Part shown: positions 53,057 to 61,910 of the stretch, one piece after another | How positions within the stretch are numbered: position 1 is the stretch's first letter | Layout: each line of letters begins with the position of its first letter | NCBI RefSeq assembly: GCF_014642175.1 | Contig: NZ_BMIL01000002.1 | Location: 1-64,000, forward strand | Reading direction: 5' to 3' | Source: Pedobacter quisquiliarum | Lineage (GTDB): Bacteria > Bacteroidota > Bacteroidia > Sphingobacteriales > Sphingobacteriaceae | DNA length: 64,000 nt | Notes under the pieces: model-generated | Database searches by the model: none | The model's input: the letters and a program-made list of their open reading frames with translations, nothing else | Told to the model about the DNA's origin: nothing | Made by a program: the position numbers and the translations under genes

Positions 53057-55201
53057 CTAAGCTTTCTTCATTTCAATCATATCTACAATCACCTTCAGGC
53101 TCTCGTCTTCAATGAAATCGTAGGTCTCTTCTTTCTTCACCTTCTCGCCTTTTTTAAGCGGCGCTAAGCCTCTTGAAGTTCTGATCAGGTTGGTACGCTC
53201 CAGCGACTTCGCCTCCAGGCTGTCTCTTTCTGCTTTAAGCTTCGCCTGATTCAGGATAATGGAAGTTTCCTTATCACGTTTCTGCATGTCTTCGATATCC
53301 TGTACAAGAAGCTTGTAATCCGTTGATTTCTCCATGCGTGCTTTGTGACGGTTAACCAGCTCCGTTTTCAATGGCGATAGGTCCGCAACAGGGTTGAAGT
53401 TAGAACGTGGAATAACATCCCATGGCAATGCAGATTTTTCGGTGTCCTCACCAATCTTATCCAGTGGATAGATGGATGGGAAAACGATATCCGGCATTAC
53501 ACCTTTGTGCTGTGTACTGCTACCATTCACCCGGTAGAACTTCGCCATGGTCAGGTTAATCTGACCAAGTTGTGGCGCTTCCGGCGCTGTCTCACCTTTA
53601 ACCACTGCCGTCTTGTTGATCAGGCTGGCCAAACGTTGCAGCATAGAAGGATTTAACAGCTTGTTCAGGTCTATGGATGATTGTACCGTACCCTTACCAT
53701 AAGTCTGGGTGCCTAAGATGATACCGCGGCCGTAGTCTTGAATGGCACCTGCAAAGATCTCCGATGCAGAAGCACTTAAACGATCTACCATTACTGCGAA
53801 TGGTCCATCCCATGAAACACCTGGATTGGTATCCTGTGAAACGTCTATACGGCCTCTCATATCTTTAACCTGCACCACTGGGCCACGGTCAATGAAGAGA
53901 CCAGTAAGGTCAATCGCTTCTACCAATGAACCACCGCCATTTGAACGCAGGTCCATCATGATGGCATCTACTTTATCTCTGCTTTTCAGACTGTCGATTA
54001 GCAAGCGTACATCACGGGTGGTGCTTTTGTAGTTCTTGTCACCAGCACTTGCCGCTTTAAAATCCGCATAGAAAGCAGGAACGGTGATGATCCCGATTTT
54101 GTATGCTTTTCCATTCGACTGTATGGTCTTAACGGACTTTTTAGCCGACTGTTCTTCCATCACGATCTTCTCCCTTACAAGGGCAATGATAACCGGTTTA
54201 GAAGAAAGGTCCTGACCTGCAGGGATAACTTTCAGCCTTACTGTTGTACCTCTCGGGCCTTTGATCTTAGAAACAGAGTTGTCTATTCTCCAGCCGATAA
54301 TGTCTTCAAACTCCTTGTTGCCTTGTGCAACAGCTACGATACGGTCGCCTGCATTCAGCTGTTTGCTTTTGAAAGCCGGACCGCCGGGGATAACTTCTGA
54401 AATCTTAACCACTTCATTTTCGACCATCAGTCTTGCACCGATCCCGTCGAAAGATCTCGCCATGTCTTCATTGAAGGCTGTAGCATTGGTTGGGTTGAAG
54501 TAGTTGGTATGTGGGTCGATGCTTTCGGTAAAGGCGTCCATTAGCGTTTGGAACACATCCTGGTTGTTTACCTTGGCAACTTGCGACTTCTGGCTCTGGT
54601 ACCTTTTGGTAAGTGTTTCAATGTTCTTGGCTTCTGAAGTACCTGCGATCTGCAGGTTGATCATCTCATATTTCAGACGCTTCTGCCAAATCTCGTTCAA
54701 TGACGTACGGGAAGCCGCCCAAGGTAGCTTTTCGCGGTCATACACATATTTGTCGTTGGTATTTAAATCGAATTTGGTCTTTACATTCTGAAGTGAAAAT
54801 GCGATCCACTCATTGTATCTTTTCAAATAAACATTAAAGATGTAGAAAGGCGCACTCAGGTCACCGTTTCTTAAATCGTCATCCAGGCTGTTTCTGAACT
54901 GCTCAAATTCCTTGATATCCGATGCCAGGAAGTAGTACTTAGAAGGATCCAACGCTTTGATGTAGCGATCCAGGATCACGGAAGAAATGGAATCGTTAAG
55001 TTGGATTTTCTTATAGTTGTAATTTTCGATGAGCGTAACAACCTCTTTGGCAACCAGGCTCTGCTGCTCATCAGGCTTTATATTGGCAATCCCATCTACC
55101 AGCTGTTGCGGCTTGGGGGCGGCACTACAGGCCAGCACTGCAGCGGTAAAAGTGACCAGTAATATTCTTCTAAGCATCTGTTTAAATAATTTAAATTCCA
55201 T
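53057..55201 (-). CDS. carboxy-terminal processing protease (Prc/Tsp type), lipoprotein
   Basis: A 714-residue S41 protease related to E. coli Prc. The N-terminus reads as a lipoprotein signal (MLRRILLVTFTAAVLACS, lipobox VLAC); translation may begin at 55201 or at the ATG 55177. A PDZ domain is at about 245-325. The Ser of the Ser-Lys dyad is in SASASEIFAGA (about residue 476), and the Lys is in TYGKGTVQ (about 501). The C-terminal DUF3340-like helical region is present. It probably trims or degrades periplasmic proteins. A single gene with its own terminator. Confidence 0.93.
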   Translation of the reverse strand: MEFKLFKQMLRRILLVTFTAAVLACSAAPKPQQLVDGIANIKPDEQQSLVAKEVVTLIENYNYKKIQLNDSISSVILDRYIKALDPSKYYFLASDIKEFEQFRNSLDDDLRNGDLSAPFYIFNVYLKRYNEWIAFSLQNVKTKFDLNTNDKYVYDREKLPWAASRTSLNEIWQKRLKYEMINLQIAGTSEAKNIETLTKRYQSQKSQVAKVNNQDVFQTLMDAFTESIDPHTNYFNPTNATAFNEDMARSFDGIGARLMVENEVVKISEVIPGGPAFKSKQLNAGDRIVAVAQGNKEFEDIIGWRIDNSVSKIKGPRGTTVRLKVIPAGQDLSSKPVIIALVREKIVMEEQSAKKSVKTIQSNGKAYKIGIITVPAFYADFKAASAGDKNYKSTTRDVRLLIDSLKSRDKVDAIMMDLRSNGGGSLVEAIDLTGLFIDRGPVVQVKDMRGRIDVSQDTNPGVSWDGPFAVMVDRLSASASEIFAGAIQDYGRGIILGTQTYGKGTVQSSIDLNKLLNPSMLQRLASLINKTAVVKGETAPEAPQLGQINLTMAKFYRVNGSSTQHKGVMPDIVFPSIYPLDKIGEDTEKSALPWDVIPRSNFNPVADLSPLKTELVNRHKARMEKSTDYKLLVQDIEDMQKRDKETSIILNQAKLKAERDSLEAKSLERTNLIRTSRGLAPLKKGEKVKKEETYDFIEDESLKVIVDMIEMKKA

Positions 55202-55248
55202 TTGTGTTTACAGGTATCCAATATGATACCAATTTATTTAATAAACAA

Positions 55249-55277
55249 AAAAGAGACAGTAATAATACGTCTCTTTT
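55249..55277 (-). terminator. intrinsic terminator after the TPR-like gene
   Basis: AAAAGAGAC pairs exactly with GTCTCTTTT around an eleven-base loop. On the minus strand it continues into T, 30 bases after the stop of the gene at 55307. Confidence 0.8.
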
Positions 55278-55306
55278 CTGTAAAGATTGTTTAAGTAAAT
55301 GGAAGC

Positions 55307-55981
55307 TTATTTTTTGAGGTTCTGCCCGTCAGCAATGGCTTTTCTGGCGTCGCTGATCTGGGTAGAAAAGTCGGTGTAGTTGTTGGACCTCGCCAGTGTT
55401 TCTGCACGGTTAAGGTCATAGTTCGCGAGGTTGAATTCCTGCTTTTTAATCTTCACCCTGGCTACGCCAAGCAGTGAGGAGATGTATGCGTTCTGATTGC
55501 TGAGACGTTGTGCAAGAATCCCCTGCTGTGTAGAAAACCAAAGCGCTTCTGTAAGCTTATCTGCTGCAAGATAGATCTTGGCCAGCTGCTGGTAGGCGTT
55601 CATCTCTCCGGTGATGTTTCCCGCTTTGGAATAGTTCATCAGTGCACCCTGCAGCACGAGCTTTTCGGCTACAGAGAAGTTATTCATCAGCATGTGCACG
55701 TTACTTAAGCGAAGCAAGGCGGCGCTGTATTGTGCGTTTCTGCGGGAAAGGTTAAAGCCATTAGCGGCTTTGTCGTACAAAGCCAGGGCGACTTTAAGAT
55801 CGCCTTTGCGTTCATTCTGATCGGCTTCGTAGAAGTAATCGTCCGCATTCAGCGCCAAAGGATTGTAATAGGTAATGGTAATGGGGCCACCAGGTACCGG
55901 GCGGGACATGGTGATATCAGGTATCTGTGCCTTTACATTAACAGCAAGGAACAGCAAAATAACCAGGGAGAGTTTTTGCAT
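55307..55981 (-). CDS. secreted TPR-like repeat protein
   Basis: A 224-residue protein with a signal peptide (MQKLSLVILLFLAVNVKAQ). The mature part is a chain of helical pairs with TPR-like spacing, for example NERKGDLKVALALYDKAANG, NNFSVAEKLVLQGALMNYSK and KEFNLANYDLNRAETLARS. TPR proteins are scaffolds, so a specific role cannot be read. It lies between the isoaspartyl peptidase gene (20 bases) and the terminator, so it could be the last gene of that minus-strand run. Confidence 0.75.
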   Translation of the reverse strand: MQKLSLVILLFLAVNVKAQIPDITMSRPVPGGPITITYYNPLALNADDYFYEADQNERKGDLKVALALYDKAANGFNLSRRNAQYSAALLRLSNVHMLMNNFSVAEKLVLQGALMNYSKAGNITGEMNAYQQLAKIYLAADKLTEALWFSTQQGILAQRLSNQNAYISSLLGVARVKIKKQEFNLANYDLNRAETLARSNNYTDFSTQISDARKAIADGQNLKK

Positions 55982-56001
55982 GGTACAAAGATAGCAACAA
56001 T

Positions 56002-56844
56002 TTAGTTAAACACCTGTAAACGACCATCAAATGACGCCCATACCATATAAGGATGAGAATCGGTGTGGTACATTTCACCGGTGCTGCTGATGGCGATTAC
56101 GCCGGCAAAACCATCAAATTGCTTCAGCTCCTGAAAGGACTTGTCTGTTGCCTGCTGCAGTGTCATGCCATCTGTTACGCGGGTTACGATCTTCAGGGCG
56201 AGGCCAACATTCACGATATCTTCACCTACGCCGGTACAGGATACGCCTGCATCCGCATTGGCATAGTTGCCCGCAACGGTTGCAGAATCGCTGACGCGGC
56301 AGGGTATCTCGAAGCCTTTACCACCAGTTGATGTAGCGGCGGCGATGTTACCATCGGCATCCATGGCCACGCAGCCGACGGTACCTTTATTGTTTTGCTG
56401 GTTGCGTTTTTCTTCAAACTCCTGCTGCCGTTCGGTCGTGATGGGGTTATAAGCCTCAAAGCCATGTTTACGCGCATAACCCAATGCACCTGGTCCGCTT
56501 AATACCCTGTCCTCTTCTTCCAGCAGTTTTACGGCAACCATGATCGGGTTGCGGACATCCTCGATGTTGATGACCCCACTGAACTTAAGCGATTTGCCAT
56601 CCATCAGGGATGCGCTCATACGCAGCTTGCCATCGCTCTGGATCTGACCGCCTGTGCCTGCATTAAAAAGGGTATTGTCTTCAAGCAAGCTAACGACGTA
56701 GCTTGCGGTTTGTAGCGCCGTATGGGTTTTCAGGTAGTCATAACCCGCGGTTACAATGTCTGATAAAGCCTGTTGTTTGGCTTTTTTGGTTTCTTCACTT
56801 GAACTCGACTCACTAAAGAAGCCGCCATGTATAATCAGTTTCAT
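56002..56844 (-). CDS. isoaspartyl peptidase/L-asparaginase (Ntn hydrolase)
   Basis: A 280-residue type III asparaginase-like enzyme that self-cleaves to alpha and beta chains. The nucleophile is Thr155 in NNKGTVGCVAMD. Family marks HGG near the start, NAGTGGQIQSDG and DVRNPIMVA are present. It hydrolyses beta-aspartyl dipeptides. Beta-Asp-Arg is the product of cyanophycinase, whose gene lies 83 bases upstream on the same strand. Together with the cyanophycin synthetase divergent from them, this enzyme probably completes cyanophycin breakdown to Asp and Arg. Confidence 0.93.
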   Translation of the reverse strand: MKLIIHGGFFSESSSSEETKKAKQQALSDIVTAGYDYLKTHTALQTASYVVSLLEDNTLFNAGTGGQIQSDGKLRMSASLMDGKSLKFSGVINIEDVRNPIMVAVKLLEEEDRVLSGPGALGYARKHGFEAYNPITTERQQEFEEKRNQQNNKGTVGCVAMDADGNIAAATSTGGKGFEIPCRVSDSATVAGNYANADAGVSCTGVGEDIVNVGLALKIVTRVTDGMTLQQATDKSFQELKQFDGFAGVIAISSTGEMYHTDSHPYMVWASFDGRLQVFN

Positions 56845-56927
56845 GCGCTGGAAAGATGTTTTATGTTAAAGGAAGAGGATACGAAGCACCCTGACGCTTT
56901 TCGACCTGGCTGTTAACCAATAATGCC

Positions 56928-57809
56928 TTAAAATCCGGATTCCGGAATGGATTTAAGGTGATGGATTTTAAGCTGGTGTGATTTCAAATCATACACATCA
57001 CCGTCGCACATCACATGCACGATCATGTTGTTGATGGAAACCGGTTGCCCCATCTGCACATCCGTTAAATTGGTGTCCGACATCTTCCGGCCATCCACCA
57101 GAATTACCATGCCAGATCCGATCGCTTCCATGCGGGTACCCTTACTAATGAATAATCCAGTATCTTCCCCCAGTCCGATACCGAGAATACCGGGGTTACT
57201 TGCCGCAGCATATAGTAAGCGGCCGATGCGGCCACGTTGTACGAAATGGGTATCTACGATGACGCCATCGATAAAACCCAGTCCGCCGGTAATTTTTACT
57301 TCACCCTTCAGCAGCGCGTCTTTACTGCTGCCCTGGTATATCATATTTTTGGAACTTGCAGCAGCACCGGCTGATGTACCGGCAATGACCACCTGCTCCT
57401 GCTGGTATTTTTCTAACAACACATCATGGAACATCGTTCCCCCGAAGATGGAGGATAAGCGCAGCTGATCACCACCCGTGAAGATGATCACTTCAGCAGC
57501 GCGAAGTCGATCGACAAACTCCACATCATTTGCCTGCTCACGACTGGAGATGTTTAGTACGCCAACATTGAGTACGTCCAGGTGTGCAAAAGCTTTAACG
57601 TACTCTTCACCAACGCGATCCGGAATTAAAGAAGCTGTGGTTATGATCTCAAATCTGGAAAGATTATCTTTAATAGATTCGGTAGTTATACGTTTTAAGA
57701 TGCCCCGCTCGAAGAAGTTCATGTTATCTGCCAAGCCGAAGGTAGATTCTGTGAAACTTCCTGTATTTATTGCGCCGCCAATTATTATTAATTTGCCTTT
57801 TGGAGCCAT
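56928..57809 (-). CDS. cphB: cyanophycinase
   Basis: A 293-residue S51-type serine peptidase that cuts cyanophycin to beta-Asp-Arg dipeptides. The nucleophile is Ser146 in IAGTSAGAAASS, and the accompanying motif FTGGDQLRLSSIFGGT is typical. No signal peptide is seen, so it is cytoplasmic, as expected for turnover of the intracellular polymer. It is divergent from cphA across a 332-base regulatory gap and upstream of the isoaspartyl peptidase gene. The sequence is complete and of normal length. Confidence 0.94.
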   Translation of the reverse strand: MAPKGKLIIIGGAINTGSFTESTFGLADNMNFFERGILKRITTESIKDNLSRFEIITTASLIPDRVGEEYVKAFAHLDVLNVGVLNISSREQANDVEFVDRLRAAEVIIFTGGDQLRLSSIFGGTMFHDVLLEKYQQEQVVIAGTSAGAAASSKNMIYQGSSKDALLKGEVKITGGLGFIDGVIVDTHFVQRGRIGRLLYAAASNPGILGIGLGEDTGLFISKGTRMEAIGSGMVILVDGRKMSDTNLTDVQMGQPVSINNMIVHVMCDGDVYDLKSHQLKIHHLKSIPESGF

Positions 57810-57836
57810 TTAGATACTTTTTACTAGAACAAAGTT

Positions 57837-57898
57837 CAAATATATGGCCATTATGGCTAAAAATCAGGTTTTTACCGAAAGTTTTCAGGTAAAAACCT
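57837..57898 (-). promoter_or_regulatory. cphB promoter with two palindromes
   Basis: On the minus strand TATATTTG (57837-57844) is a -7 box, 28 bases before cphB. The spacer holds a perfect dyad GCCATTATGGC (57847-57857). Just upstream of the -33 position, AGGTTTTTACC (57866-57876) faces GGTAAAAACCT (57888-57898), perfect 11-base arms. These look like operator sites. The second palindrome followed by T-rich minus-strand sequence could instead be a terminator for anything transcribed from the cphA side. Confidence 0.5.
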
Positions 57899-58141
57899 AA
57901 ATCTACACTACCTAACGATAATTATTTTAGCGAATAGATAAGGATAATTAAGGTGCTGCACGAAAACTAAAGCAGCATCTATATAGTTTATATTTAGCCG
58001 AACATTTACCTTATTATGTTATTTTTACGACCTGCATCCCGACTTACCGAATCAACCCAGTAATACGCCATCACGATCTGAATCCTCCATCAACGGAGAT
58101 TGCCGGTCTGAGCATTCCATCAACAACGAAACACTAAACAA
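57899..58141. other. long cphA leader and promoter region
   Basis: This is the rest of the 332-base divergent gap between cphB and cphA. I find no ORF and no full TANNTTTG box for cphA. A near-match TTATATTTAG lies around 57987. In the last 70 bases CTCC and GGAG arms and two copies of CCATCAAC are seen. A long 5' leader is possible, but no known riboswitch is recognised. Confidence 0.4.
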
Positions 58142-60757
58142 ATGAAGATATTAGGCATTCAAGTGCTGCGCGGACCAAACATATGGTCCATTACCCGTAA
58201 AAAGCTTATTCAGATGCGTCTGGATCTGGAAGAACTGGAACAACAACCGACTAACCTTATTCCCGGCTTTTCAGAAAGAATCCAGGCACTACTCCCATCC
58301 CTGTTCAGCCATCGCTGTTCCATTGGTGAGCCTGGCGGCTTGTTCGTCCGCATTGAAGAAGGCACCTGGATGGGGCATGTGATTGAACACATTGCCCTGG
58401 AGATACAAACCCTGGCCGGTATGGACACAGGTTTCGGCAGAACGCGGCAGACCAAAACAGACGGCATCTACAATGTAGTTTTCAGCTACCTGGAAGAAAA
58501 GGCAGGTGTGTACGCAGCGGAAGCGGCTGTACGCATTGCTGAGGCGCTGATCAGTGGTACAGACTACGATCTGGAGGCAGACATTCACCGCTTGCGCGAG
58601 TTGCGTGAACAGGAAAGACTGGGCCCAAGCACAGGCTCCATTGTGGATGAGGCGATTTCCCGACGCATTCCATGGATCAGGCTCAACAAGAGCTCCCTGG
58701 TGCAGCTGGGATACGGCAAAAACCAGGTACGCTTCCGTGCCACCATGACCGAAAGAACCAACAGCATCGCGGTAGACATTGCCTGCAATAAGGAAGAAAC
58801 CAAAAGATTGTTGCAGGATGCGGCCATTCCGGTGGCAAAGGGGGTAACGATCTCCGATCCGGCTGGCGTAAGGGATGCTGTTCGCCATGTAGGTTTTCCG
58901 CTGGTATTTAAGCCACTAGACGGAAACCATGGTAAAGGTGCAACGATCAATGTGCTGACCATGGAAGAAGCGGAAGCGGCTTTCGAATACGCTCAGAAGT
59001 ACTCCCGCCGCGTAATTATCGAACGCTTCATTACCGGATATGATTTCCGTATCCTGGTGATTGATCATAAGATGGTCGCAGCGGCCTTACGCGTCCCTGC
59101 ACATGTTACCGGAAACGGGCAACAGACCGTTCAGGAGCTAATTGATATTGAAAACCAGGACCCACGAAGGGGATACGGTCATGAGAACGTGCTTACCGAA
59201 ATTACGGTGGACCGTGATACCTTAGATCTATTGGCTAAAAACAACTACACGCTGGACTCGGTGATTCCAAATGGGGAGATCGTTTATTTGAAATCTACCG
59301 CCAATCTGAGTACCGGTGGTACTTCTATAGATGTGACCGATCTGGTACACCCCGAGAACGTGTTTACGAGTGAACGCATTTCCAGGGTTATTGGACTGGA
59401 CATTTGCGGAATCGACATCATGGCGCCGAACCTTACCCATCCTTTTTCTGAAAATGGCGGTGTGGTACTGGAGGTAAATGCGGCACCGGGTTTCCGGATG
59501 CACCTTGCACCAAGCGAAGGTTTGCCACGCAATGTGGCTGCGCCGGTGATTGACATGCTGTACCCACCAGGGAAATCTGCGCGCATTCCCATCATCGCCG
59601 TTACCGGCACAAATGGTAAAACAACCACCACCCGCCTTGTGGCACATATTGTAAAAAGCAACGGAACACGTGTTGGGTTTACGACTTCCGACGGCGTTTA
59701 CGTACAAAATAGCTTACTGATGGAAGGCGATACCACCGGACCGATCAGTGCGGAGTTTATTCTGCGCGACCCGACGGTAGCATTCGCTGTACTGGAGACC
59801 GCAAGAGGCGGGATATTGCGTTCTGGGCTAGGTTTTAACACCTGCGACATTGGTATCGTAACGAACATTCAGGAAGATCACCTGGGTATGTCGGACATCC
59901 ATAACCTGGACGACCTTACCCGCGTGAAAGCGGTTGTGATTGGCGCGGTGAAAAGAAGTGGCTGGGCGGTACTTAATGCAGACAATAAATACTGCAGAAG
60001 GATTGGCAGCAAGGCAGATTGTAAAGTTGCCTACTTCTCTATGCACGAAGATAGTCCTGTAATTAAGGAGCATTGCAAGAAAGGTGGTACGGCAGCGATC
60101 TATGAGAATGGCTACATCACCATCAAAAAAGGAGATTGGAAGATTCGGGTAACCAAGGTGACCCATGTACCATTGACGTTTAACGGCAGTCTAGAGTTTA
60201 TGGTGGAGAACGTGCTTGCAGCAACGCTGGCGACTTTCCTTTACGGCTACAAGATTGAGGATATCCGGGTTTCATTAGAAACCTTTATCCCTTCTGCGGC
60301 ACAGACACCTGGCCGGATGAACATCTTTAATTTCAAGGAATTTAAGGTACTTGTGGATTTTGCGCACAATCCGGATGGCTTTAATGGTATCAAAGGCTAT
60401 CTGAGCACCATTGATGCAACAGAGCATATTGGTGTGATTTCGGGTACTGGCGACAGGCGTGATGAGGATATTTTAGAAACAGCAAGGATATCTGCCCAAA
60501 TGTTTGACCGGATCATCATTTGTCAGGAGAAATACTTGCGCGGCCGCACCCAGCAAGAACTAATTGACTTGCTGCTACAAGGTATTCGCGAGGTTAAACC
60601 AGACATGAAAGTAATCATCAATAACAATGGTGATGACTGCTTGAAATACCTGGTTTCTACGGCACAATCCGGTGCGTTCATAACCATTTTAAGCAATACT
60701 ATTGACAATGCGATTGTAAAAGTTGCCGAGTACCGCGACAAAGAATCTGGCGTATAA
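58142..60757 (+). CDS. cphA: cyanophycin synthetase
   Basis: An 871-residue ATP-dependent ligase that builds the Asp-Arg storage polymer cyanophycin from Asp and Arg. The N-terminal part (about 1-160) begins MKILGIQVLRGPNIWS, as in CphA1. The ATP-grasp domain is about 215-475 (PLVFKPLDGNHGKGATINVL, VLEVNAAPGFRMHL). The Mur-ligase-like domain starts at the P-loop GTNGKTTTTRLV near residue 490 and ends with a C-terminal domain holding DFAHNPDGFNGIKGYL. All three modules are intact. The gene is monocistronic, with a terminator after it, and divergent from the breakdown genes. Confidence 0.95.
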   Translation: MKILGIQVLRGPNIWSITRKKLIQMRLDLEELEQQPTNLIPGFSERIQALLPSLFSHRCSIGEPGGLFVRIEEGTWMGHVIEHIALEIQTLAGMDTGFGRTRQTKTDGIYNVVFSYLEEKAGVYAAEAAVRIAEALISGTDYDLEADIHRLRELREQERLGPSTGSIVDEAISRRIPWIRLNKSSLVQLGYGKNQVRFRATMTERTNSIAVDIACNKEETKRLLQDAAIPVAKGVTISDPAGVRDAVRHVGFPLVFKPLDGNHGKGATINVLTMEEAEAAFEYAQKYSRRVIIERFITGYDFRILVIDHKMVAAALRVPAHVTGNGQQTVQELIDIENQDPRRGYGHENVLTEITVDRDTLDLLAKNNYTLDSVIPNGEIVYLKSTANLSTGGTSIDVTDLVHPENVFTSERISRVIGLDICGIDIMAPNLTHPFSENGGVVLEVNAAPGFRMHLAPSEGLPRNVAAPVIDMLYPPGKSARIPIIAVTGTNGKTTTTRLVAHIVKSNGTRVGFTTSDGVYVQNSLLMEGDTTGPISAEFILRDPTVAFAVLETARGGILRSGLGFNTCDIGIVTNIQEDHLGMSDIHNLDDLTRVKAVVIGAVKRSGWAVLNADNKYCRRIGSKADCKVAYFSMHEDSPVIKEHCKKGGTAAIYENGYITIKKGDWKIRVTKVTHVPLTFNGSLEFMVENVLAATLATFLYGYKIEDIRVSLETFIPSAAQTPGRMNIFNFKEFKVLVDFAHNPDGFNGIKGYLSTIDATEHIGVISGTGDRRDEDILETARISAQMFDRIIICQEKYLRGRTQQELIDLLLQGIREVKPDMKVIINNNGDDCLKYLVSTAQSGAFITILSNTIDNAIVKVAEYRDKESGV

Positions 60758-60775
60758 TAAAACGCTTTAATAAAA

Positions 60776-60803
60776 AAAGTCCGAAACATCAGTTCCGGGC
60801 TTT
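60776..60803 (+). terminator. terminator between cphA and the DUF2383 gene
   Basis: AAAGTCCGAAAC pairs with GTTCCGGGCTTT with wobble pairs around a short loop, followed by T on the plus strand and by seven T on the minus strand. Bidirectional between convergent genes. Confidence 0.8.
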
Positions 60804-60828
60804 TCTTGTTTTATGATTTCTTGCAACC

Positions 60829-61284
60829 TTATGCTACAGAATCTCTCAATGCTTTGATTTCATCATGTGAAACTCTTAGCTGAGCTTTTTGCTTGGTGAT
60901 TAACGCTCTGACATCTTCAGATAAGTTGTCCTCGTCTAAAGCCATTTTATATGCTTTTTGTGCGGCATCTTCACCGAACTCGCAGTTGTTCAATACGGTT
61001 TTACGGTCGTGTCCAGTAAAGATTGCTTTAACATCCATCCATACACGGTAGATTTTACCTGAGTTGGTTGTTCCAGTTTCGATGTCTGAACCATAACGTT
61101 GCACTTCAGTCGCCAATTCCATTTTCAGTTTCTGGCTTTCCACGATCATTTGTGCGAAAAGGGATTTCAGATCACTATCCTCTGGATGCAATTCTTCGAT
61201 TGCTTTTTCATAACCGACGATACGGTCATTATTGATTTCAACTAAGTCGTTTAAAGTTTCGTAGTTTGCTGTTTGATTGCTCAT
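60829..61284 (-). CDS. DUF2383 four-helix-bundle protein (PA2169 family)
   Basis: A 151-residue soluble protein from the ATG at 61284 (MSNQTANYETLNDLVEINND). Another 15 codons are open upstream but give a cysteine-rich start unlike the family. The helices with conserved acidic positions and the pattern DLKSLFAQMIVESQKLKMEL match the ferritin-like DUF2383/PA2169 family, whose role is not known but may be stress-related. Single gene; its 5' neighbour is the DUF1543 gene. Confidence 0.88.
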   Translation of the reverse strand: MSNQTANYETLNDLVEINNDRIVGYEKAIEELHPEDSDLKSLFAQMIVESQKLKMELATEVQRYGSDIETGTTNSGKIYRVWMDVKAIFTGHDRKTVLNNCEFGEDAAQKAYKMALDEDNLSEDVRALITKQKAQLRVSHDEIKALRDSVA

Positions 61285-61337
61285 AGTAGTAGATTTTTTT
61301 GATGTACTAAAACAACAGCAATTGCCCACAAAAGTTT

Positions 61338-61910
61338 TTACGCCTTATACAAAGGCATGTAACCGAGTGTAAATTTATCCGCTTCCAGGTTGGCTGCAGG
61401 TATGATCTCCAGCTGATATTGTGCTTTCAACTGTTCAGACAAAACATCGTGAATCTCGAAAGCATCATCAACGTCTACACCATATTTATCATCGATGTGT
61501 GAAGGTGCGCCAGCAAAGCCGGTGTGCTTGTAAAAAGCGGTTTGTTTGGCCTGTTTAAAGGCTATCGCTTTATCTTTCGCAACAATCAGCAACTTATAAT
61601 GCGGCTCATCAAACTCCCCTTCACGGTAGCCGCCAAGATTGACGAAGAACAGCTTCCAACCATCCGATTGCACCGGACTATCTTTCGGCAGCACCCGAAT
61701 TTGGAAATCATCTACCGCAGTAACTTTTCTCCAGACATCCATGTGCACGTACCCCTCAGCCTCTGGCCAGAAGTTCAGCACTGCTGGTTTCGTCTGTTCA
61801 ATGGCATCGGCAATGGTGAAGAAGATGTCGTGCTGCTCCGTGTGGCGACCTTTCGGCTTACAGCCGAGCATGATCATGAATAAAGTTGGGTTGTTGAAAG
61901 CCGCTTCCAT
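61338..61910 (-). CDS. DUF1543 protein
   Basis: A 190-residue cytoplasmic protein of the DUF1543 family. It has the telltale LFMIMLGCKPKGRHTEQHDI near the N-terminus and a second related stretch in the KLLIVAKDKAIAFKQAKQTA region, since the family is an internal duplication. The function is unknown. Its start overlaps the stop of the S1/P1 nuclease gene (TAATG), so the two are translationally coupled. I see no signal peptide. Confidence 0.87.
   Translation of the reverse strand: MEAAFNNPTLFMIMLGCKPKGRHTEQHDIFFTIADAIEQTKPAVLNFWPEAEGYVHMDVWRKVTAVDDFQIRVLPKDSPVQSDGWKLFFVNLGGYREGEFDEPHYKLLIVAKDKAIAFKQAKQTAFYKHTGFAGAPSHIDDKYGVDVDDAFEIHDVLSEQLKAQYQLEIIPAANLEADKFTLGYMPLYKA

Noticed and set aside
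57866..57898. Plain terminator for cphA-side transcription
   Set aside because: Possible, but its place directly upstream of the cphB promoter and the second dyad in the spacer make an operator at least as likely; kept as a regulatory site.
56002..60757. Recent horizontal transfer of the cyanophycin genes
   Set aside because: Base and codon use look like the neighbours, and there is no mobile element or repeat at the borders.
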